Assembly (NCBI GenBank): GCA_026982835.1
Contig: JALSGI010000098.1
Coordinates: 1-5,733, forward strand
From: Planctomycetota bacterium
GTDB lineage: Bacteria; Planctomycetota; Planctomycetia; Pirellulales; S012-138
Direction of reading: 5' to 3'
Length of the DNA stretch: 5,733 bases
Below are positions 1 through 4,173 of the stretch, piece by piece (within the stretch, counting starts at the first letter, position 1; each line of letters starts with the position of its first letter). The translations under genes and the position numbers were made by a program. Under the pieces are notes generated by a model, which made no database searches, was not told where the DNA came from, and saw only the letters and a list, made by a program, of their open reading frames with translations.

Positions 1-36
1 TAGCCTGCCGGAAAGGAGAATCCGCCGCACGATTCC

Positions 37-480
37 ATGCCCCCTGTTGCCAGGAACCGGCACGTGCACACCATCGGCTTGATGGGTCCGTGGGAATGTG
101 CTTGGACCGCCGCCGGGGAGCAGCTCCCCCGGAGCTGGTGCCGGTTGCGCCTGCCGCCGGGGGACTCCGGGCTGCCGAAACCGCCCGGGAAGCAAGCCGT
201 ACTTTGGCTGCGGCGGTTCTTCCACCGGCCCACCGGGTTGCAGCCAGGGGATGCCGTGTGGCTCGTGTTTGCAGGCTGGCCCGCCGGAAGCAAGCTGTGG
301 CTGAACGAAGTGCCCCTGGGTCGGCTCGCCGCCGAAGAGGAGCGGCGCGAGGTGACCCTGCTGCTTGCCCCGCGAAACGCCTTATGCGTGCAGCTTCCCC
401 TGGGGGGAGAACCGCGGCCGCCGTTGCAACGCGTTGGAGTGGTGCTTGAGATTAGCAGCAATGAGGATTTAACCGCTTAG
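37..480 (+). CDS. Small GH2-like jelly-roll (sugar-binding-domain-like) protein, hypothetical
   Basis: A 147-residue protein with no signal peptide or membrane segment. Residues 54-121 read like the N-terminal sugar-binding jelly-roll of family 2 glycoside hydrolases: a strand ending in LWLRRFF (56-62), then LQPGDAVWLVFAGWP (68-82), then KLWLNEVPLGRL (86-97). The pattern 'xxxRRxFxxP...VWLxFxG...xWLNxxxLG' is typical of that fold, where it helps shape the substrate pocket. No catalytic TIM barrel follows, because the stop is at 478-480, so enzymatic activity is not expected. A role as a small carbohydrate-binding or accessory protein is inference only. ATG 37 is the first possible start after an in-frame TAG at 1-3. 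An AAGGAG at 13-18 lies 18 bases upstream, rather far for a ribosome binding site. M16 is an alternative start. The coding call is supported by clean G/C third-position bias and a sensible protein. The function is uncertain. Confidence 0.68.
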   Translation: MPPVARNRHVHTIGLMGPWECAWTAAGEQLPRSWCRLRLPPGDSGLPKPPGKQAVLWLRRFFHRPTGLQPGDAVWLVFAGWPAGSKLWLNEVPLGRLAAEEERREVTLLLAPRNALCVQLPLGGEPRPPLQRVGVVLEISSNEDLTA

Positions 481-547
481 CGATTCGGTCAGCTCCTGGG
501 GCGCGGGAACAAGGCTTCTGCACTTCAAAAAGCCGCACGGCGAGCCG

Positions 548-561
548 GGAGCGTAAGCTCC
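548..561. repeat. Short palindrome GGAGC-GTAA-GCTCC abutting the element's left end
   Basis: A 5-bp stem closed by a GTAA tetraloop (GNRA type), preceded by GCACGGCGAGCCG. The same 14-mer with one loop change (GGAGC-GGAA-GCTCC) recurs at 3994-4007. I read both as members of a dispersed palindromic repeat family common in planctomycete intergenic DNA. Its last base touches the first base of the inverted repeat at 562, so the element may have inserted at or beside the palindrome. Confidence 0.6.
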
Positions 562-575
562 GTACCTGTTTAGCC
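562..575 (+). repeat. Left terminal inverted repeat of the IS66-like element
   Basis: GTACCTGTTTAGCC, an exact reverse complement of 1630-1643. A perfect 14-bp match at this spacing is unlikely by chance in a window this size, and it brackets the transposase relic. IS66-family ends typically begin with GT, in agreement. Inward it continues as AGCTAGCACAGGG, which aligns with gaps to TAGCAGCCAGAGG at the other end. Confidence 0.82.
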
Positions 576-715
576 AGCTAGCACAGGGCTTTGGCTTGGC
601 GTTGCCGTACCTGGCCAGAAGAAGCGTTTGTTCTTGCCACCGGTGAGCTGCCAGCTTGGCACCCCTTTCGCCAACTGGCTTTGCCTCGGAGGGGGAAAGT
701 GGGTAAAGTGCCGCC

Positions 716-1523
716 ATGCCTTTTGACCCTCTCCAAGCCGCCCGTAGTGTGGTTCGCCTGCAGCAAGAGGTCCGCCAGCTGAAGCAGCAGGTGGGGCAAC
801 TGCGTGCCGAGAACCACCAGCTGCGTACCGAAAACCACCAGCTGCGTGCCGAAAACCAGCTGCTCCACCAGGAATGCGACCGCCTGCGGGAGAAAGTCCA
901 CCAACTGCAGGAGCAAAGCCAGCGTCTGCAGCAGCAGGTGGAGCAGTTGCAACGGGAAAACGCTCGGCAAGCCGCTCCTTTCCGCCGTCGGGAAAAGAAG
1001 AAGGTCCCCCCGGAAAAGAAGAAACGTCCCGGCCGCAAGGGGGGCCATGAGGGCAGCTGCCGCCGGGTGCCTCCTCAGATCGACCAGGAAGAGGAAGTGC
1101 CGCTGGAGTGCTGTCCCCACTGCCAGGGCCCGTTGAGCAACACCCGGCCGGTGGTGCAGATCATCGAGGAGCTTGTCCCGATGCGTCCTCGGGTGACCCG
1201 GGTGGTGACCTGGCAGGGGGAGTGTTCGCGTTGCGGGCAGGTGCGGAGCACCCCCGTTGCAGACTTCTACGGGCGAGGGTGCGGCCCGGGCCCGGGAGCG
1301 GGAGGACACGGAGGACCCGTGGGCCGAGCCGACCAACAACCGAGCGGAGCGGGCGTTGCGTCCGGCAGTGGTGGCGCGGAAGTTGTCCTGTGGGAACAAG
1401 ACGGAGGCGGGGCGTCGGTCGTGGCAGATTCTGGCCAGCCTGGCGGCCACGTGTGAGGGTCTGGCCACGGACTTTGTGGAGTTTTTAGCTGCCCGACTGC
1501 CGCTGGCCCCTCAACCAGGCTAG
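716..1523 (+). pseudogene. IS66-family transposase relic: internal deletion plus frameshift
   Basis: The frame from ATG 716 encodes a long coiled coil (residues about 12-84, with QLRAEN-type heptads), a basic stretch (REKKKVPPEKKKRPGRKGGH, 92-111) and a zinc ribbon with CPHC (133-136) and CSRC (170-173). This is the standard IS66 N-terminus (coiled-coil and zf-IS66 regions). The frame then changes in a run of five Cs (1251-1255). Reading on in the +1 frame from 1257 gives LQTSTGEGAA, then TEDPWAEPTNNRAERALRP and KLSCGNKTEAG, the conserved IS66 C-terminal block whose NNRAER is thought to hold the last catalytic acid. The TAG at 1521-1523 ends it. Removing one C would give an uninterrupted 268-residue protein, against roughly 450-550 in intact relatives. 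Most of the DDE domain between the zinc ribbon and NNRAER is therefore missing. An in-frame TAA at 704 makes ATG 716 the only start, and no good ribosome binding site is near. It cannot transpose by itself. Confidence 0.88.
797..859 (+). repeat. Three tandem 21-bp units coding coiled-coil heptads
   Basis: Three consecutive 21-bp copies at 797-817, 818-838 and 839-859, each with the core CTGCGTRCCGARAACCA (R marks A or G differences). They encode QLRAENH, QLRTENH and QLRAENQ, one coiled-coil heptad per unit, inside the transposase N-terminus. The units differ by only a few bases, which points to recent duplication of the unit rather than protein-level convergence. Confidence 0.85.
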
Positions 1524-1588
1524 TCGGGCACGGCGGGTGAAGCCACCGGCCCGGCCGCACTTCTGTCCCCTTCTCCGGCGAGCCGGCT

Positions 1589-1625
1589 AGCCAGCTGCGA
1601 CGCCTGTAGCGTCGATCCTCTGGCT
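1589..1625. repeat. Imperfect hairpin just inside the element's right end
   Basis: Two nested stems: AGCCAG (1589-1594) pairs with CTGGCT (1620-1625), and CGACGC (1598-1603) pairs with GCGTCG (1609-1614), with loop CTGTA and a small asymmetric internal loop between the stems. No T-run follows on either strand, so it is a poor intrinsic terminator. It could be a structured transposase-binding or anti-readthrough segment of the element. It lies 35 bases upstream of the dehydrogenase start and would fall in that gene's leader if transcription begins within the element. Confidence 0.5.
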
Positions 1626-1629
1626 GCTA

Positions 1630-1643
1630 GGCTAAACAGGTAC
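1630..1643 (-). repeat. Right terminal inverted repeat of the IS66-like element
   Basis: GGCTAAACAGGTAC, the exact reverse complement of 562-575. It ends 16 bases before the ATG of the dehydrogenase gene, so the element's end and that gene's ribosome binding site are nearly adjacent. Confidence 0.82.
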
Positions 1644-1648
1644 TTCCC

Positions 1649-1653
1649 AGGAG
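1649..1653 (+). promoter_or_regulatory. Ribosome binding site of the dehydrogenase gene
   Basis: AGGAG with a 6-base spacer to ATG 1660, close to ideal, which fixes this start. It lies 5 bases outside the element's right inverted repeat, so translation signals survived the insertion. Any promoter must lie inside the element or upstream of it. I see no convincing -35/-10 pair in 1526-1643. Confidence 0.7.
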
Positions 1654-1659
1654 AAACCC

Positions 1660-2727
1660 ATGCCCCGAGTTGCCTACGAGTCGCTGCTGGAGTTCGCCAC
1701 CGCGTTGCTTCGCGCCGGCGGGGTGCGCGGCGAGGAAGCCTCCCTGGTGGCCCAAAGCCTGGTGGAAGCTAATCTCTGCGGGCACGATTCCCACGGCGTG
1801 ATGCGCATTCCTTACTACCTGGACGAGCTGGCCCGAGGCAACGTCCAAAGCGGCGTGGAGCTGGAGCTGTTCCACGATGAGCCGGAGGCCATAAGCGCCG
1901 ACGCCCATTGGGGGCTGGGCCAGGTGCAGGCCCGGCGATTGATGGACCTGCTCATCCGGCGCACCGTGGATCGGGCCGTGTGCGTGGGCACACTGGTCCG
2001 CTGTGCCCACATCGGCCGACTAGGCGAGTACTGCCAGCAGGCGGCCGAGCACCACCGGGTGTCGATCATCATGGCCAACACGCACGGGGCCACCCGCCGC
2101 GTGGCTCCGCCCGGGGGCACCGCCCCGCGATTGGGCACCAACCCGGTGGCTTTCGGCGTACCCTACGATCAGGAGCCGATCATTCTGGACTTCGGCACCA
2201 GCGCCACGGCCGAAGGCAAGGTGCGGCTGCGGCGTCTGGCCGGAGAGCCGTGCCCGGAAGGTTGGCTGCTGGACGCCCAGGGCCGACCCACCACCGACCC
2301 GGAAACCCTCTACGCCGACCCGCCGGGGACGATCCTCCCGATGGGCGGTCCCGGGCAGACGTACAAGGGGTTCGGCCTGGCGCTAGTGGTGGAGATATTC
2401 GCCGGGGCACTCTCCGGCGGTGTGACCAGCCGCGAGGTGCCCGAAAATCAAAAGGGCAACTGCGTCTATATGCAGGTAATCAACCCCAGCCGCCTGGGGC
2501 GCGGTTGGGATCACTTTGCCCGGGAGCTAAAACAGCTGGTAGAGTTCATCCGCAGCTGCCCTCGGGCCGAAGGCGTGGAAGCGATCCTCCTGCCCGGGGA
2601 CCCCGAACGCCGCACCGCCGCCCGGCGCCGCCGGGAAGGGATTCCAATCGACCCGGGCAACTGGGCTCCCTTGGTGCAATTGGCCCAACGGCTCCAGGTA
2701 CCGCTGCCCCCGCTGGTGGAGGAATAA
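1660..2727 (+). CDS. Malate/L-lactate dehydrogenase family (LDH2/MDH2) NAD(P)-dependent oxidoreductase
   Basis: A 355-residue cytoplasmic enzyme, the usual full length for the type-2 malate/L-lactate dehydrogenase family. This family is unrelated to Rossmann-fold LDH/MDH and interconverts 2-hydroxy acids and 2-oxo acids with NAD(P). Visible family motifs in order: GHDSHGV (41-47), with the conserved histidine of the SHG motif at H45; CAHIGRLGEY (115-124), matching the usual xxHxGxxGYY; NPVAFGVP (161-168); DFGTSATAEGKV (177-188); PEGWLLDAQGRPTTDP (199-214); YKGFGLALVVEIFAGALSGG (235-254), the cofactor-binding KGxGLAL segment with K236; and LPGDPE (311-316) followed by GIPID (327-331). Nothing essential seems missing. 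The more common GHKG is TYKG here, a tolerated change. Relatives include malate, ureidoglycolate, sulfolactate and 2,3-diketogulonate dehydrogenases, so the substrate cannot be assigned. The IS66-like element lies immediately upstream and a membrane protein gene follows after 6 bp. Confidence 0.93.
   Translation: MPRVAYESLLEFATALLRAGGVRGEEASLVAQSLVEANLCGHDSHGVMRIPYYLDELARGNVQSGVELELFHDEPEAISADAHWGLGQVQARRLMDLLIRRTVDRAVCVGTLVRCAHIGRLGEYCQQAAEHHRVSIIMANTHGATRRVAPPGGTAPRLGTNPVAFGVPYDQEPIILDFGTSATAEGKVRLRRLAGEPCPEGWLLDAQGRPTTDPETLYADPPGTILPMGGPGQTYKGFGLALVVEIFAGALSGGVTSREVPENQKGNCVYMQVINPSRLGRGWDHFARELKQLVEFIRSCPRAEGVEAILLPGDPERRTAARRRREGIPIDPGNWAPLVQLAQRLQVPLPPLVEE
2718..2724 (+). promoter_or_regulatory. 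Ribosome binding site inside the end of the dehydrogenase gene
   Basis: GGAGGAA overlaps the last codons of the dehydrogenase (the Glu-Glu before TAA 2725-2727) and lies 9 bases before ATG 2734. The strong site within the upstream gene and the 6-base gap indicate a shared transcript with likely translational coupling. Confidence 0.7.
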
Positions 2728-2733
2728 CCGGGC

Positions 2734-3858
2734 ATGAGCGCTGCCGACTTGCCACCCCCTTCCGGCAGCTCGTCCCGGGCAAAGCCGAGCCTTCTGCGGC
2801 GAGCGGTCGCCGCCGGGGCCTGGGGCATTTGGCTTCTTATTTGTGTGCTAGGGCTGGGGGCGGTGTTCGGCTACACCTGGGGACAGTACGGCCTGTATTA
2901 CGGCTGGCCGTGGCGGTTCGCCCACCGCCCGACCGGCGATCATTTTCCCATACGGTTTATCACGCAGTGGCAGCGGTGGCAGTTCTGGGACGAGCCCGAC
3001 TGGGTCTCGCCGCTGGCCCTTGCGGGCGATCTGCTGCTGTGGCTAGTTTTCGCCGCCGGGGGGACGCTGCTAGTGCGTCGCTGGCTTTCCAGCCCCCGGC
3101 CTTGGCAACTGACGTTGCCGCGGCTGTTCGTGCTGGTGGGCCTGGTGGCCGCGGGCACAGCCGCCTGGCAGCACGCCCGACGCGACCAGCGCGTGCTGGA
3201 TCAACTGCAGCGTTTCCACCGGGAGGATGTGAAACTTCTCCAGCAACACCTCTTTGCCGATGCCGAAAAAGCACTGGATATCCAGAGCGTGCAACACCGT
3301 AGTCTGAGCTGGTTACGGGAGCTGCTGGGCGTGGAAACCTTGGGATTTCCCCAGGTGGTGCACTACAGTGGCCGTTCCCTGGACCCGGGCCGGGATTTGC
3401 CGTGGATTGCTCAGTTCTCGCAGTTGGAGTCGTTGCTTATCGCCCTGCCGGACTTGGACCCTCGGCTGCGCAAGCAACTGCCGGCCCTGTTGCAGCGGCC
3501 CCGACTGGCGCCCACTGCCCGGCAGTGGTTACTGCTGCGGCGTTTGCCCTATTTGACCTTTCTGACCGTAGAAGACTGCAACCTGGGCAGCGCCGAGTTG
3601 GCCGCCATCGCCCGGGTGGAGCAGCTCGAAATGTTGTCCCTGCCTCGAAATCCCATTACCGACCAGGACCTGGCCGTCTTGACCCCTTTACAGAATCTGG
3701 AGCTGTTGGACCTTTCGTTTACCCGGGTGACCGATCGCGGCATGCCCCAGTTGCTCAAGCTCCCTCGGCTCAAGCTGGTCGATCTGACCGGCACGCAAGT
3801 GACCGATGCGGGCGTGGAGCTGTTGGAGTCCCGAGGCATTGCCGTGGTGGACGATTGA
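2734..3858 (+). CDS. Membrane-anchored leucine-rich-repeat protein
   Basis: A 374-residue protein. Three hydrophobic segments lie at about 26-47, 94-114 and 129-146. The first two are separated by an aromatic-rich loop (YGLYYGWPWRF, 52-62; QWQRWQFW, 78-85). Arginines before segment 1 and between segments 2 and 3 suggest the N-terminus is inside and the C-terminal domain is outside the cytoplasmic membrane, although HARRDQR after segment 3 weakens that. Residues 150-270 are soluble with no recognised fold. From 274 to the end are leucine-rich repeats with an exact 24-residue period: starts at 274, 298, 322 and 346, the last ending DLTGTQVTDAGVELL. This VTDxG type (ribonuclease-inhibitor-like, cysteine-poor) is plentiful in planctomycetes and usually mediates protein binding. 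The partner is unknown. The ATG 2734 start is supported by GGAGGAA 9 bases upstream. It is probably co-transcribed with the dehydrogenase, though a functional link is not evident. Confidence 0.85.
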   Translation: MSAADLPPPSGSSSRAKPSLLRRAVAAGAWGIWLLICVLGLGAVFGYTWGQYGLYYGWPWRFAHRPTGDHFPIRFITQWQRWQFWDEPDWVSPLALAGDLLLWLVFAAGGTLLVRRWLSSPRPWQLTLPRLFVLVGLVAAGTAAWQHARRDQRVLDQLQRFHREDVKLLQQHLFADAEKALDIQSVQHRSLSWLRELLGVETLGFPQVVHYSGRSLDPGRDLPWIAQFSQLESLLIALPDLDPRLRKQLPALLQRPRLAPTARQWLLLRRLPYLTFLTVEDCNLGSAELAAIARVEQLEMLSLPRNPITDQDLAVLTPLQNLELLDLSFTRVTDRGMPQLLKLPRLKLVDLTGTQVTDAGVELLESRGIAVVDD

Positions 3859-3876
3859 TCCGCCCACTTGCGGGGG

Positions 3877-3896
3877 CTGGCTTGTGCCCAGGCCAG
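3877..3896 (+). terminator. Hairpin after the leucine-rich-repeat gene, possible terminator
   Basis: CTGGCTTG pairs with CAGGCCAG around a TGCC loop: eight pairs including one G-T wobble, starting 18 bases after the TGA stop. It is stable but not followed by a T-run, so it would be a non-canonical terminator or a 3'-end stabilising structure. Confidence 0.42.
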
Positions 3897-3993
3897 GAGC
3901 ATGCAGATGATTTCGGTTACGGACGTTGTCTCCCAGCCACCGGTTGACGCCCCCGGCTCGCCGGTTACAAGAATCGAGTTTTTTTCTCACATT

Positions 3994-4036
3994 GGAGCGG
4001 AAGCTCCGGGAGGGCGAGGCTCCTGCCGAGCCGCAG
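3994..4036. repeat. Dispersed planctomycete-type palindromic repeat
   Basis: Two adjacent hairpins: GGAGC-GGAA-GCTCC (3994-4007), then GGCTC-CTGCC-GAGCC (4018-4032), joined by GGGAGGGCGA. The first differs by one base from 548-561. The unit GGGCGAGGCTCCTGCCGAGCC is a sequence I recognise as repeated across planctomycete and some other genomes, where its translation appears as EGEAPAEP. Copy number in this genome cannot be seen from one window. Confidence 0.65.
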
Positions 4037-4082
4037 ACTTGCCACGCGCGTTGTTTCTTACAAACACGTTTTGTTCCTACCT

Positions 4083-4096
4083 GGTGCGGAAGCACC
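4083..4096. repeat. Hairpin GGTGC-GGAA-GCACC
   Basis: A 5-bp stem with a GGAA tetraloop, the same architecture as 3994-4007 with a compensated stem change (A to T on one arm, T to A on the other). The preserved stem and loop suggest that structure rather than sequence is being kept, or that this is a diverged member of the same repeat family. Confidence 0.5.
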
Positions 4097-4131
4097 CCCT
4101 CAACTCCCCAAGCCTCCACGCCCCATCCCCT

Positions 4132-4169
4132 CCCCGAGCTGAAGCTCGGGGCTCGCCCGGCAAACCGGG
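4132..4169 (-). terminator. Paired hairpins after the minus-strand gene, possible terminator or repeat
   Basis: Reading along the minus strand from the TAG at 4176-4174, the first hairpin is CCCGG-TTTG-CCGGG (4169-4156), only 4 bases after the stop. The second is an 8-bp GC-rich stem, CCCCGAGC with GCTCGGGG (4151-4132), with a four-base loop. No T-run follows. The second hairpin has the GC-NNAA-GC core (plus-strand reading) shared with the other intergenic palindromes, so it may be a repeat-family member that also serves to end transcripts. Confidence 0.45.
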
Positions 4170-4173
4170 GACG

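Larger units (their letters stand above)
562..1643 (+). mobile_element. Decayed, non-autonomous IS66-family element (about 1.08 kb)
   Basis: The element is bounded by perfect 14-bp inverted repeats, GTACCTGTTTAGCC at 562-575 and its complement at 1630-1643. With gaps the similarity extends inward (TAGCA and CAG(a)GG blocks). It contains a single IS66 transposase relic at 716-1523, with 154 bp upstream and 120 bp downstream. Intact IS66-family elements are usually about 1.5-2.7 kb, so this copy is shortened by an internal deletion. IS66 insertions normally give 8-bp target duplications. Here the flanks differ (TAAGCTCC on the left, TTCCCAGG on the right), so the copy is old, or recombined, or its ends belong to different insertions. 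The segment at 562-715 contains no credible gene, only a subterminal partial repeat of the end (GTACCTG at 607-613, followed by GCCAG). The family call is firm. The exact boundaries rest on the inverted repeats alone. Confidence 0.82.
3859..4173. other. Convergent intergenic gap rich in small hairpins, no gene
   Basis: A 315-bp stretch between the stops of two convergent genes. I see no credible coding region. It holds hairpins at 3877-3896, 3994-4007, 4018-4032, 4083-4096, 4132-4151 and 4156-4169, a T7 run at 3979-3985, and a pyrimidine-rich stretch at about 4095-4136. Open frames across it arise from the repeats: one frame reads REGEAPAEPQ, a peptide signature of the dispersed repeat often mis-annotated as protein. 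Confidence 0.7.

Noticed and set aside
513..534. Terminator after the first gene (GGCTT ... AAGCC)
   Set aside because: A five-pair stem with a 12-base loop and no T-run is not distinguishable from chance.
578..1468. Long minus-strand open frame (296 codons) opposite the transposase relic
   Set aside because: It is the antisense shadow of the coiled-coil region (Leu-rich and Gln-rich runs mirroring CAG/CTG codons), has no recognisable domain, and overlaps strong IS66 homology on the plus strand.
554..1651. 8-bp target duplication around the element
   Set aside because: TAAGCTCC (554-561) and TTCCCAGG (1644-1651) do not match, and shifting the boundaries by a few bases does not produce a match.
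1908..3302. 464-codon plus-strand open frame spanning the dehydrogenase and membrane protein genes
   Set aside because: It is rich in Gly, Pro, Arg and Ala with no fold signal, crosses two genes with clear family motifs in other frames, and is explained by high third-position GC.
3953..3985. Intrinsic terminator ending in the T7 run at 3979-3985
   Set aside because: The only GC stem (CCGG-CTCG-CCGG) ends 14 bases before the T-run. A stem touching the Ts (GGCTCG with CGAGTT) needs two G-T pairs and a 14-base loop. Too weak to call.
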